Below, in pieces: positions 1-7,754 of a DNA stretch of 64,000 nt. The notes beneath the pieces are model-generated. The model was not told where the DNA came from. It saw only the letters and a list, made by a program, of their open reading frames with translations, and ran no database searches. The position numbers and the translations under genes were made by a program. Numbering within the stretch: the stretch's first letter is position 1; each line of letters opens with the position of its first letter. The stretch is from Cryptosporangium sp044454545 (lineage in GTDB: Bacteria > Actinomycetota > Actinomycetes > Mycobacteriales > Cryptosporangiaceae). The stretch spans positions 1 to 64,000 of the forward strand of contig NZ_JBITDV010000001.1 in assembly GCF_044454545.1 (NCBI RefSeq), in the 5' to 3' direction.

Positions 1-131
1 CCTTGGAGGGCTTGTACCTCGATGGGTCCGGTTTGGTAGATCCGGACGAGGCTTTCGCAGACGATCAGCGAGTCGGCGCCGAATTCGGGCGCCCGGGGCG
101 GCGGAGCAGGTAGCGCGATCGGGGCCGTCAC
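1..131 (-). CDS. ABC transporter ATP-binding protein, N-terminus only (cut by window edge)
   Basis: Only the first 43 codons lie in the window, read leftward from a GTG at 131 with a GGAGG ribosome-binding site 7 bases upstream (139-143). After a proline/alanine-rich head of about 16 residues comes the segment IYQTGPIEVQALQG, which matches the A-loop strand that precedes Walker A in MacB/LolD-type ATPases of FtsX-family exporters. The Walker motifs fall outside the window, so the ATPase call is by family pattern only. It is divergent from the Rieske operon. An FtsX-like permease without its own ATPase lies at 54488-56257, but any link between the two is speculative. Confidence 0.6.
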   Translation of the reverse strand, partial: MTAPIALPAPPPRAPEFGADSLIVCESLVRIYQTGPIEVQALQ

Positions 132-262
132 CGGGCAACCTCCGAGGCAGGTAGGGGTATGACGGGTCTCATCCGCGGCTGCGGCATCCGAGGTGTACAC
201 CCACCGGCGGGCGGTGGGGAGTGAGCACACGATCACGAAGACGTAACATTGCTCGGATGGTT

Positions 263-272
263 AGAGCGCTCT
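263..272. promoter_or_regulatory. Perfect palindrome AGAGCGCTCT, LacI-family-like operator
   Basis: AGAGCGCTCT is a perfect 10-base palindrome with the central CG typical of LacI-family operators; the actinobacterial CebR-type site GAGCGCTC forms its core. It lies upstream of the Rieske operon and 140 bases from the left-edge ABC gene. The LacI gene in this window (3549-4538) has different candidate sites nearby, so the binding protein is unknown. Confidence 0.35.
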
Positions 273-288
273 CCCGTCATATTGGCCG

Positions 289-300
289 CGAAATATTTCG
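289..300. promoter_or_regulatory. Perfect palindrome CGAAATATTTCG, candidate IclR-family operator
   Basis: CGAAATATTTCG is a perfect 12-base palindrome. It resembles the E. coli IclR box, whose core is GAAAT-N-ATTTC, without the central spacer base. The fourth gene of the downstream operon encodes an IclR-family regulator, so an autoregulatory site is a reasonable inference. It is 150 bases upstream of the Rieske start. Confidence 0.4.
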
Positions 301-450
301 ATCGCAGCCCGATTCCTAGGAGGTTTCCCGGCACCCGGGCTCTTGATCGAGCAAGCCTGCCCACCGCTTCCGCATCGTGGAAGTGCCCGCCCGCCGGCCC
401 GGGCCGGCGCCCACACTGGCGGCGTCCGGGACGTGGGCGGAGGGCTGACG

Positions 451-1506
451 ATGACGTCGATCGTGCGAAACCAGTGGTACGTGGCCGCCTACGGCCGGGA
501 GATCGGGCGGGACCTGTTCTCCCGGACGATCTGCGGCGAGTCGATCCTGTTCTGGCGGACGGAGGCCGGGGCGGTGACCGCGATGTCGGATCGGTGCGTG
601 CACCGTCGCTTCCCACTCGCCGAGAAGCCCAGCCATCTCGTCGGCGACACCGTCGTCTGCGGTTACCACGGCTTCACCTACGGCGCCGACGGGGTGTGCG
701 TCGCCGTCCCGGGCCAGACCCGGGTGCCGCGGACGGCCCGGTTACGTTCCTATCCGGTCGTCGAGCAGGACTCGTTCGTCTGGGTGTTCATCGGCGATAC
801 CGTGCTGTCGTCGTCCGTGCCGGTACCGCGCGCCCCGTGGCTGGCCCGGGACGGCTGGACGACGGTCTCGGGCCGGGAGCCGCTGGCCGCCCGGGCGAGC
901 CTGCTGGTCGACAACCTGATGGATCTGTCCCACGAGACCTATCTCCACGGTGGCTACATCGGGACGCCGGAGGTAGCCGAGACGCCGATCACCACCGAGG
1001 TGGACGACGAGGCCGGTGTCGTCCGGGTGTCCCGGCGGATGGCCGACGCCGCCTGCCCACCGTTCTACGCGAACTCCACCGGCCTCACCGGGCGGATCAC
1101 TCGCTGGCAGGACATCGAGTACCGGCCGCCGTGCCTCTACACGCTTCACTCGCGCATCGCCCCGGCCGGCGTGCTCCCGAACGACGACGGAACCGACCCG
1201 GACGCCTTCCACGTGGAGGTCGTCTACGCGATCACCCCGGAGACCGAACACTCGACCCACGACTTCTGGGCCGTCGCCCGTGACTTCGCCCTGGACGACC
1301 AGGGGGTGTCGGACTTCCTCGCCGAGAGCAACCGGACCGTGGTGCTGCAGGACGTGACCGCGTTGGACGTCCTCGAACGGGTGATCGCCGCGGAGTCCGA
1401 CGGCTACCAGGAGTTGTCGATCAACATCGACACCGGCGGCCTCGCCGCCCGGCGGATGATCGCGCGCCTGGCCGCGGCGGCGGATCCGGCCCCGGCCGGC
1501 CGATGA
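451..1506 (+). CDS. Rieske 2Fe-2S aromatic oxygenase (vanillate O-demethylase oxygenase-like)
   Basis: The 351-residue protein is the terminal oxygenase of a two-component Rieske system, which activates O2 at a mononuclear iron to hydroxylate or O-demethylate an aromatic acid. The Rieske cluster ligands are visible as C49-x-H51 and C70-x2-H73. The catalytic iron site is seen in NLMDLSHETYLH (155-166), with D158, H161 and H166. Size and motif layout fit VanA-type O-demethylases. The ATG at 451 is preceded by GGAGGG; an upstream in-frame TTG at 343 has no matching ribosome-binding site. The stop overlaps the next start (ATGA), and the reductase partner is two genes downstream. Vanillate is the likely but unproven substrate; other methoxybenzoates are possible. 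Confidence 0.88.
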   Translation: MTSIVRNQWYVAAYGREIGRDLFSRTICGESILFWRTEAGAVTAMSDRCVHRRFPLAEKPSHLVGDTVVCGYHGFTYGADGVCVAVPGQTRVPRTARLRSYPVVEQDSFVWVFIGDTVLSSSVPVPRAPWLARDGWTTVSGREPLAARASLLVDNLMDLSHETYLHGGYIGTPEVAETPITTEVDDEAGVVRVSRRMADAACPPFYANSTGLTGRITRWQDIEYRPPCLYTLHSRIAPAGVLPNDDGTDPDAFHVEVVYAITPETEHSTHDFWAVARDFALDDQGVSDFLAESNRTVVLQDVTALDVLERVIAAESDGYQELSINIDTGGLAARRMIARLAAAADPAPAGR

Positions 1507-1691
1507 GCCCGGTGCGCCGGCCCCTCCGGGTGAGCTGGGTACCCGGCTCGGACCTGCTCCACGGGCGATGCCACTGCGGAGCCGAGACGACCGGCGACGA
1601 GCCGGGCGCACTCTGGGACTGGCTGCTCGGCCATCCCGACCATCCCGCGGACGGTCCGGCCGGCGCCCGTCCGGAGGACGCACGTGCCTGA
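1503..1691 (+). CDS. Small CxC-containing protein between oxygenase and reductase
   Basis: This 62-codon ORF begins at an ATG overlapping the oxygenase stop (ATGA) and ends 8 bases inside the reductase gene, so it is translationally coupled on both sides. It contains GRCHCGAE (residues 21-28), a possible metal- or cluster-binding CxC pair, followed by a tryptophan-rich LWDWLLGHP stretch and a proline-rich tail. I recall similar small hypothetical proteins next to Rieske oxygenases in actinobacteria but know no function. It may assist the oxygenase or its electron transfer; that is inference from position only. Confidence 0.55.
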   Translation: MSPVRRPLRVSWVPGSDLLHGRCHCGAETTGDEPGALWDWLLGHPDHPADGPAGARPEDARA

Positions 1692-2625
1692 CGAGATCGA
1701 TCTGCGCCTCCGCATCGGGCGCCGGGAGGCCGCGGCCGACGGCGTCGTGCTGCTCGACCTCCACGATCCCGATGGCGCGAGGCTTCCGGACTGGGCCCCG
1801 GGCGCACATGTCGACCTCGTGCTCGGGGAGTACACCCGGCAGTACTCGCTCTGCGGCGACCCGGCAGACCGGTCGCGCTGGCGGATCGCGATTCTCCGGG
1901 ACGCGGCCGGCCGCGGCGGATCGGTCTTCGCCCACGACCGGCTCGCGACCGGGGACGTCGTCGGAGTGCGCGGACCCCGCAACCACTTTCCCCTCGACCG
2001 CTCGCCGCGCTACCTGTTCGTCGCGGGCGGTATCGGTATCACACCGATCGTCCCGATGGTCGCGGCCGCGGCCGCGGCGAACGCCGACTGGGAACTGCAC
2101 TACGGCGGCCGGTCCCGCGCCTCGATGGCCTTCCAGTCCCGCCTCACCGAGGAGTACGGCCCCCGGGTCCGGGTCCGCGCGGAGGACGAGACCGGTCCGC
2201 TCGACCTGGACAGCATCCTGTCCGAGCCCCGCTCCGACACGCTGATCTACTGCTGCGGGCCGGAGTCCCTGCTGCGGGCGGTCGAGGAGCGGTGCACGTC
2301 CGGAGTTCTGCGGGTCGAGCGGTTCTCGCCCCGGGCCCGGCCGGAAACCCTGGGGGACGGGTCGTTCGAGGTGGTGCTGCGCCGCAGCGGGCTCACGCTG
2401 ACCGTCGCACCCGGCCGGTCGATCCTCGACGTCGTCGAGGCGGCCGGCCTGCCCGTCCTCTCGTCCTGTCGTGAGGGCACCTGCGGGACGTGTGAGACCA
2501 CGGTGCTGGCGGGCCGGGTCGACCATCGCGACAGCCTGCTCACGCCGGAGGAGCAGGCAGCCGACGACACGATGTTCATTTGCGTGTCGCGCGCGGCGTC
2601 GTCGCCGCTGATACTCGATCTGTGA
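1684..2625 (+). CDS. VanB-type oxidoreductase (FMN/NAD/[2Fe-2S]) for the Rieske oxygenase
   Basis: The 313-residue protein has the class IA (phthalate dioxygenase reductase/VanB) order. A flavin-binding barrel carries RQYS at 52-55, a NAD-binding domain has GGIGIT at 115-120 and CGPE at 191-194, and a C-terminal plant-type ferredoxin has cysteine ligands C262, C267, C270 and C300. It passes electrons from NAD(P)H to the Rieske centre of the oxygenase encoded two genes upstream. The GTG at 1684 lies inside the end of the small CxC gene, and its stop overlaps the IclR gene start (GTGA), so the four genes form one coupled unit. Confidence 0.9.
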   Translation: MPDEIDLRLRIGRREAAADGVVLLDLHDPDGARLPDWAPGAHVDLVLGEYTRQYSLCGDPADRSRWRIAILRDAAGRGGSVFAHDRLATGDVVGVRGPRNHFPLDRSPRYLFVAGGIGITPIVPMVAAAAAANADWELHYGGRSRASMAFQSRLTEEYGPRVRVRAEDETGPLDLDSILSEPRSDTLIYCCGPESLLRAVEERCTSGVLRVERFSPRARPETLGDGSFEVVLRRSGLTLTVAPGRSILDVVEAAGLPVLSSCREGTCGTCETTVLAGRVDHRDSLLTPEEQAADDTMFICVSRAASSPLILDL

Positions 2626-3398
2626 CGCGAGGATCGGCCGGTCGGAGCGCCCACGGCCTCGCGGTCCGGCGAGCGACCCAGCTCCTCGCGGCTTTCGGCC
2701 CGGAGCGGCGCACGATGACGCTCACCCAGCTGGCCCACCGCACCGGCCTCCCGCTCACCACCGCACATCGGCTGGTCGGCGTCCTGGCCGAGTGCGGTCT
2801 GCTGGAACGCGACGACGCCGGCGCGTACCACGTCGGCCTGCGCCTGTGGGAGATCGCCTCGCTCGCGCCGCGCGGCCTCGGGCTGCGCGAGGTCGCCCTG
2901 CCGTTCATGGAGGACCTGTACGCGGTCACCCAGGAGAACGTGCAGCTGAGCATCCGGGACGGGCTGGAATCGGTGTTCGTCGAACGCCTGGCCGGACGCA
3001 CGGCGGTGCCGGTACTGACCCGGGTGGGGGGCCGGTTCCCGCTGCACCCGACGGCGGTGGGCCGGGTGCTCCTCGCCTACGCGCCGCCGGACGTGCAGGA
3101 CGCGGTGCTGGCTCGACCGCTGGCGGCGTACACGCCGAAGACCGTCACCGATCCGCGCACGCTGCGAAGGATCCTGGCGGAGGTGCGGGCGCTCGGCTGG
3201 GCGGTCAACGATCGCCAGGTGACGCTGGATTCGCTCTCGGTCGCCGCACCCGTGCGGGCGGCCGACGGCAGCGTCGTCGCCGCGGTCTCGGTCGTCGTCT
3301 CCGCCGGGTCGGCCACGGCGAACGCGCTCGCGCCCATGGTGCGGGCCGCGGCGCGCGGCATCTCCCGGTCGCTGGGCAGCGACGCCCGGTCCGACTGA
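2622..3398 (+). CDS. IclR-family transcriptional regulator
   Basis: The 258-residue protein has an N-terminal winged helix-turn-helix (LTQLAHRTGLPLTTAHRLV), followed by an IclR effector domain (VARRATQLL-type start, then LPFMEDLYAVTQENVQLSI and a C-terminal VSVVVSAG strand). The start chosen is a GTG overlapping the reductase stop (GTGA); an in-frame start further upstream would intrude into the reductase gene. IclR proteins often control aromatic-acid operons, so this one probably senses the oxygenase substrate or product. The palindrome at 289-300 is a candidate target site. Confidence 0.85.
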   Translation: MTRGSAGRSAHGLAVRRATQLLAAFGPERRTMTLTQLAHRTGLPLTTAHRLVGVLAECGLLERDDAGAYHVGLRLWEIASLAPRGLGLREVALPFMEDLYAVTQENVQLSIRDGLESVFVERLAGRTAVPVLTRVGGRFPLHPTAVGRVLLAYAPPDVQDAVLARPLAAYTPKTVTDPRTLRRILAEVRALGWAVNDRQVTLDSLSVAAPVRAADGSVVAAVSVVVSAGSATANALAPMVRAAARGISRSLGSDARSD

Positions 3399-3490
3399 TG
3401 GTCCCCCTGACGACATCGGGGCCGAGGAGACTCCGTGCGGGTGACCCGCTCTCCGGACGGCTGCCGTGGTGCGGCCTAGAGTGCTTCTGG

Positions 3491-3503
3491 TAAAACACTT
3501 TTA
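3491..3503. promoter_or_regulatory. Candidate LacI operator 1 (TAAAACACTTTTA)
   Basis: TAAAACACTTTTA has 5-base arms around CAC. Its reverse strand, TAAAAGTGTTTTA, differs by a single missing base from the second site at 4560-4573 (TAAAAGTGCTTTTA). One site lies just before the LacI gene and the other just before the binding-protein gene, the arrangement expected for autoregulation plus control of the importer. Confidence 0.55.
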
Positions 3504-3548
3504 GGCCGGTTGGCGAATCGCCGGCACGCGCGAAGCGAGGTGACGGTG

Positions 3549-4538
3549 GTGGAGGATCACCGGGTCACGATCTACGAGGTCGCCGAGCGCGCGCAGGTGA
3601 GCATCTCGACGGTGTCGAACGTGCTGAACAAGCCCGACCGGGTCAGCCCCGCGACCAGGGCACGGGTGCTCGCCGCCGCCGACGAGCTGGGATTCGTCCC
3701 GAAAGCGCAGGCCGTCAGCCTGGCCCGGCGCGCGACCGGCCGGATCGGGGTGATGGCGCCGTTCACGTCGTACGGGTCCTACCTGCGCCGGCTGGCCGGG
3801 GTGCTGTCCGCCGCGGCCGAACTGGAGATCGACGTCGTCGTCTTCGACCACGAGTCGGCCGCCTCGGCGTCGTCGCCGGTCCTGGCCAGCATGCCCATCC
3901 ACGGCAGGCTCGACGGGCTGATCGTGATGGGCCTGCCGATCGAGGACGCCATCGCCGAGCGTTTCCGCGAGCGGAAGCTGCCGACGGTGGCGGTCGACGC
4001 GAACAGTGCCCTGTTCAGCCGCATCGTGGTCGACGACCACGAGGGTGGCCGGCTGGCGGCGGCGCATCTGCGTGACCGCGGCCACCGGCGCGTCGGGTAC
4101 CTGCTGGAACGCCAGGCCACCGACTACGAGTCCCAGGCGATCACCCGGCTGGCCGGATTCGAGCAGGTCATGGAGGCGGCCGGGGGGTCGATCGTGGTGG
4201 CGACCAGCGAGAACTCGGTCGACGGCGCCCGCCGGGCGGCGTCCGCGCTGCTGGAGACCGAGCATCGGCCGACCGCGATCATGGCGCACCACGACCTGCT
4301 CGCCGTCGGCGTACTGCTGGCCGCCCGCGACCGAGGCTTGCGCGTGCCCGCGGACGTCGCCGTCATGGGGTTCGACGACGGGGAGGTCGCGACGGCGGCC
4401 GACCTGACGACCGTCCGGCAGCCGTTCGAGGAATCGGGCAGCGCCGCGCTGAACATTCTCCTCGGCCACATCGAGGGCTCCCGGGTGCGCTCGACCACCG
4501 TGCTGGACGTGCAGGTGGTCGAGCGCTCCACCACCTGA
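3549..4538 (+). CDS. LacI-family transcriptional regulator of the adjacent sugar importer
   Basis: The protein has the LacI DNA-binding head TIYEVAERAQVSISTVSNVLN, hinge helix residues (ATRARVLAAADELGF), and a periplasmic-binding-like effector domain ending in GFDDGE and TTVRQP. The start is uncertain: GTG codons occur at 3540, 3546 and 3549, and a TTG at 3510. I chose 3549 because GAGG (3537-3540) is 8 bases upstream. Two matching AT-rich palindromes flank the gene (3491-3503 and 4559-4574). It probably represses the operon at 4667-8644 until a sugar binds. Confidence 0.88.
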   Translation: MEDHRVTIYEVAERAQVSISTVSNVLNKPDRVSPATRARVLAAADELGFVPKAQAVSLARRATGRIGVMAPFTSYGSYLRRLAGVLSAAAELEIDVVVFDHESAASASSPVLASMPIHGRLDGLIVMGLPIEDAIAERFRERKLPTVAVDANSALFSRIVVDDHEGGRLAAAHLRDRGHRRVGYLLERQATDYESQAITRLAGFEQVMEAAGGSIVVATSENSVDGARRAASALLETEHRPTAIMAHHDLLAVGVLLAARDRGLRVPADVAVMGFDDGEVATAADLTTVRQPFEESGSAALNILLGHIEGSRVRSTTVLDVQVVERSTT

Positions 4539-4558
4539 CCACCGGCGCGTCGCCGTCA

Positions 4559-4574
4559 ATAAAAGTGCTTTTAT
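4559..4574. promoter_or_regulatory. Candidate LacI operator 2 (ATAAAAGTGCTTTTAT)
   Basis: The arms ATAAAAG and CTTTTAT are perfect complements around a central TG. This AT-rich 16-mer stands out in 70% G+C surroundings. It lies directly upstream of a TTGACA (4583-4588) that could be the -35 box of the importer operon, although no good -10 follows. An additional half-site AAACACTT is at 4577-4584. Confidence 0.6.
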
Positions 4575-4666
4575 GGAAACACTTGACAGGCGCTCGCGCG
4601 ATGCGGTTTCGTGCTTGTTACGCGAGCGTGGCGTGGCTCCCGCTCCCCCTTTCCTGGAGGCCTGAC

Positions 4667-6022
4667 GTGGCTTACAGATCCATCCGCCGACCCCTGCTCG
4701 CCGCGCTCACCCTCACCGGTCTGCTGGCCGCCTCCGCGTGCAGCGGGCCGGGTAGCGACGCCGGAAACACCGGGTCGAGCGCCAGTGCGGCTCCGGTGAC
4801 CAACGCGTCCTGCGGCACCGAACCGGTCACCATGAAGGCGTACTTCGAGACCGGCTTCCCGGTGCCCAAGGCGCTCACCACCGAGTTCACCAAGCAGTTC
4901 CCGAACGTCACCTGGGACATCCGCGAGGACCAGTTCGCGGTGATCACCCAGAACGCGCCGCGGGTGCTGGCGGACGACCCGCCGGACCTCATGCGCCTGC
5001 CTCAGGTCTCCGAGCTCACCAAGGACGGCCTGCTCAAGAACCTGGACGGGTACGCGAAGGCGTTCGGCTGGGACAAGTGGCCGGCCTCGCAGCTCGAACA
5101 GATGCGGGTGGCCGACAGCGGCGAGCGGGGAGACGGCCCGCTCTACGCGATGGGCCTGAACTTCAGCATGACGGGGGTCTTCTACAACAAGAAGCTCGCC
5201 GCTCAGGTCGGGATGACGCAGCCGCCGGCCACGCTCGCCGAGCTCGACGCGGTGCTGCAGAAGGCGAAGGCGGCCGGGCTCGTCCCGATCAACCAGTTCA
5301 ACGGGGGCGCCACCGGGGGTCTCGCGTTCCCGCTGCAGAACCTGATGGCGGCGTACGGTGATCCGGCGGCCATCAACGACTGGATCTACCAGAAGTCGGG
5401 CGCGACCATCGACACCCCGACCAACCTGCAGGCCGCCCAGCACCTGGAGAAGTGGCTGAAGGCGGGCTACTTCGCCCCGGACATCAACTCGCAGGACTAC
5501 GCGACGATGATGAGCCGCTTCATCGGAGGCAAGAACCTGTTCATCTTCGACGGCGACTGGGAGTCGGGCAACCTCGACAAGCAGATGGCCGGCAACGTCG
5601 GGTTCTTCCTGATGCCGTCGGCGACGGCCGGGGGCAAGCAGGCCGCCATGTCCGCACCGTTGACGTTCGGGATCGGCAGCAAGTCCAAGCACGCCGACTG
5701 TGCCGCGTTCTTCCTCAACTGGGTCGCCACCAACCAGCAGGCCCGCGACATCGACGTGAAGGTCGGCGGATCCCACCCGATGGGGCCGGCGGACGCCTTC
5801 ATGCCCGAGATCGCCAAGGACACGGTCACCGCGGCCACGCTGACCGCCGGCGCCACGATCGGTGAGGACAACGGCGCGATGGACTTCATCGCCAACGCGA
5901 CCGGCGCGATCTACGCCAAGAGCTGGACCCCGCAGCTGCAGAAGCTGGCCGCCGGTCAGCAGAAGCCGGCCGACCTGCTGAAGTCGGTGCAGAAAGACTA
6001 CGAGAGCCAGGTCAAGCGCTGA
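4667..6022 (+). CDS. Sugar ABC transporter substrate-binding lipoprotein (family 1)
   Basis: This 451-residue CUT1-type extracellular solute-binding protein has a signal peptide ending in a lipobox (LLAASAC, lipidated C25). It has family-1 features such as GVFYNKKL and IFDGDWESG. The GTG at 4667 is preceded by CTGGAGG at a 6-base spacing; the in-frame upstream ATG at 4565 would disrupt the signal peptide and lies inside the operator. It binds an oligosaccharide or sugar outside the membrane and delivers it to the permeases that follow. Its stop overlaps the first permease start. Confidence 0.88.
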   Translation: MAYRSIRRPLLAALTLTGLLAASACSGPGSDAGNTGSSASAAPVTNASCGTEPVTMKAYFETGFPVPKALTTEFTKQFPNVTWDIREDQFAVITQNAPRVLADDPPDLMRLPQVSELTKDGLLKNLDGYAKAFGWDKWPASQLEQMRVADSGERGDGPLYAMGLNFSMTGVFYNKKLAAQVGMTQPPATLAELDAVLQKAKAAGLVPINQFNGGATGGLAFPLQNLMAAYGDPAAINDWIYQKSGATIDTPTNLQAAQHLEKWLKAGYFAPDINSQDYATMMSRFIGGKNLFIFDGDWESGNLDKQMAGNVGFFLMPSATAGGKQAAMSAPLTFGIGSKSKHADCAAFFLNWVATNQQARDIDVKVGGSHPMGPADAFMPEIAKDTVTAATLTAGATIGEDNGAMDFIANATGAIYAKSWTPQLQKLAAGQQKPADLLKSVQKDYESQVKR

Positions 6023-6933
6023 TGTCGCACGGTGCTCCCGGGCGGCGCGCGCCTCGCGCGCGCCGCCCGCGGCGCTCGTGGGTCGGCTGGTTGTTCGCCG
6101 CACCCGCGGTACTCGTGTACGCGACGTTCGTGCTGCGCCCGCTGCTGCTCACCGTGCAGTACTCGTTCTACGACTGGAACGGCATCGGCGCGAGCACCTG
6201 GGTGGGGCTGGACAACTACCGGCGCCTGGTGACCGATCCGGAGCTGTACACGACGATCCTGCACGCGCTCGAGCTGATCGTGTTCTTCAGCTTCGTTCCG
6301 GTGCTGCTCGGGCTGTTCGTCGCGGCCACGATCCGGGGCATCGCGACGAGCCGGCTGGCGACGGTGGCCCGTACGGTGTTGTTCCTGCCCCAGGTCATCC
6401 CGCTGGTCGCGGCCGGCATCATGTGGAGCTGGCTGCTGTCGACCACCGGCCTGGTGAACGAACTGCTCTCCGCCGTCGGGCTCGGGAGCCTGACCCGGGC
6501 CTGGCTGGGGGAGTTCGACACCGCGCTGCCCGCGGTCGGCGTCATCGGGGCCTGGGTCCTCGTCGGCCTGTGCACGCTGTTGCTGCTGGCCGGCATGAGC
6601 AAGATCGATCCCGCGCTGTACGAGGCCGCCCGCCTGGACGGCGCCGGCCCGGTCCGCGAGTTCGTGTCGATCACCCTGCCGAGCCTGCGCCAGGAGATCG
6701 GGGTGTGCGTCACGGTCACGGTGATCGCAGCGCTCGCCAGCTTCGACATCATCTTCGTGTCCACCCAGGGCGGCCCCGGCGGCTCCACGTCGGTTCCCGG
6801 CCTGGAGATCTACTACCTCGCGTTCTCCGAGCGGGAGGTCGGCATGGCCTCCGCCCTCGCCGTCGCCCTGGTGGTGCTCGTGCTCGCCTGTGTCCTGCCC
6901 ATCCAGCGCTTCACCCGGGACGGTTCGCGTTGA
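6022..6933 (+). CDS. Sugar ABC transporter permease (MalF/UgpA type)
   Basis: The 303-residue membrane protein starts with an arginine-rich cytoplasmic tail, then about six hydrophobic segments. The EAA loop (EAARLDGAGPVREFVSITLPSLR) contacts the ATPase. The ATG overlaps the binding-protein stop by one base. It is the first of a heteromeric permease pair; no ATPase gene is nearby, so a shared MsiK-type ATPase encoded elsewhere is likely, as is common in actinobacteria. Confidence 0.9.
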   Translation: MSHGAPGRRAPRARRPRRSWVGWLFAAPAVLVYATFVLRPLLLTVQYSFYDWNGIGASTWVGLDNYRRLVTDPELYTTILHALELIVFFSFVPVLLGLFVAATIRGIATSRLATVARTVLFLPQVIPLVAAGIMWSWLLSTTGLVNELLSAVGLGSLTRAWLGEFDTALPAVGVIGAWVLVGLCTLLLLAGMSKIDPALYEAARLDGAGPVREFVSITLPSLRQEIGVCVTVTVIAALASFDIIFVSTQGGPGGSTSVPGLEIYYLAFSEREVGMASALAVALVVLVLACVLPIQRFTRDGSR

Positions 6934-7754
6934 TCGTCAAACGTGGGGAGACGGTGACCGGGCGCGTCCTGCTCGTGCTGCTGATGGCGGTCACCATCGT
7001 GCCCTTCCTCAGCCTCTTCGTCACCGCGCTGCACCCCGCCGGCACGTACCCGTCCGGCCTGTCGTGGCCGGAGAGCCCGCAGTGGGGCAACTTCGTCGAC
7101 GCGTTCCGCGTCGCGAACATGGGCGTGCTCCTGGTGTCCAGCGGCCTGATCGTGCTCGGCGTCGTACCGATCTCGCTCGTGCTGGGCACGATGGCGGGCT
7201 TCGCCTTCGGGCACCTGCGGATGCCCGGCCACCGGGTCGGATTCCTGGCCTTCGTGCTCGGCCTGACGCTGCCGTTCGAAGGCATCATCACGCCGCTGTA
7301 CTACCAGGTCCGCGACCTCGGGCTGCTCAACACCCGCTGGGCGATCATCCTCCCGCTCATCGGTCTGTTCATGCCGTTCTCGGTGGTGTGGATGCGGGCC
7401 CACTTCGTCACGATGCCCGACGAGCTCTCGGAGGCCGCGCGCATCGACGGCGCCAGTACCTGGCAGTTGTTCTGGCGCGTGCACGTGCCGCTGGCCATGC
7501 CCGCCCTCTCGTCGCTGGCGATCCTGCTGTTCCTCTGGACGTGGAATCAGTTCCTGCTGGCCATCGTGCTCGTCGACGATCCGGCGAAACGGACGATGGC
7601 CGGTGCGCTCGGCGCGTTCCAGGGACAGTGGGGCACCGACGTCCCGCTGCTCTGCGCCGGCGCGCTGCTGATCCTCGTGCCGACGCTCGCCGTCTTTCTC
7701 GTCTTCCAGCGGCGCTTCGTCGCCGCGCTGCTCCAGGGCTCGAGCAAGGGGTGA
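6930..7754 (+). CDS. Sugar ABC transporter permease (MalG/UgpE type)
   Basis: This second permease of the pair has about six membrane segments and the EAA motif EAARIDGASTWQLFWRVHVPL, followed by the FLWTWNQFLLAIV segment typical of MalG. The start is probably a TTG at 6930 that overlaps the upstream stop (TTGA); a GTG at 6954 is an alternative with a closely spaced GGGGAG. It works with the 6022-6933 product to import the sugar bound by the 4667 lipoprotein. Confidence 0.87.
   Translation: MIVKRGETVTGRVLLVLLMAVTIVPFLSLFVTALHPAGTYPSGLSWPESPQWGNFVDAFRVANMGVLLVSSGLIVLGVVPISLVLGTMAGFAFGHLRMPGHRVGFLAFVLGLTLPFEGIITPLYYQVRDLGLLNTRWAIILPLIGLFMPFSVVWMRAHFVTMPDELSEAARIDGASTWQLFWRVHVPLAMPALSSLAILLFLWTWNQFLLAIVLVDDPAKRTMAGALGAFQGQWGTDVPLLCAGALLILVPTLAVFLVFQRRFVAALLQGSSKG

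Larger units (their letters stand above)
132..450. promoter_or_regulatory. Divergent intergenic region between the ABC ATPase and the Rieske operon
   Basis: This gap of about 320 bases has no credible gene. It holds two perfect palindromes (263-272 and 289-300, listed separately). It also has an AGGAGG at 318-323 with no start codon at a usable distance, and a small CCCGG/CCGGG hairpin just after it. The region must carry promoters for both flanking genes, but I could not assign -35/-10 boxes with confidence. Confidence 0.5.

Noticed and set aside
318..323. AGGAGG resembling a strong ribosome-binding site
   Set aside because: No ATG, GTG or TTG follows at 4-12 bases; the in-frame TTG at 343 is 19 bases away and the true start at 451 has its own site.
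343..450. Extended N-terminus of the Rieske oxygenase from TTG 343
   Set aside because: The added 36 residues are Pro/Arg-rich and unlike the family, which begins near the NQWYVAA motif just after 451.
742..2526. A 594-codon minus-strand open frame opposite the Rieske and reductase genes
   Set aside because: It is antisense to two enzymes with visible cofactor ligands and has no family motif.
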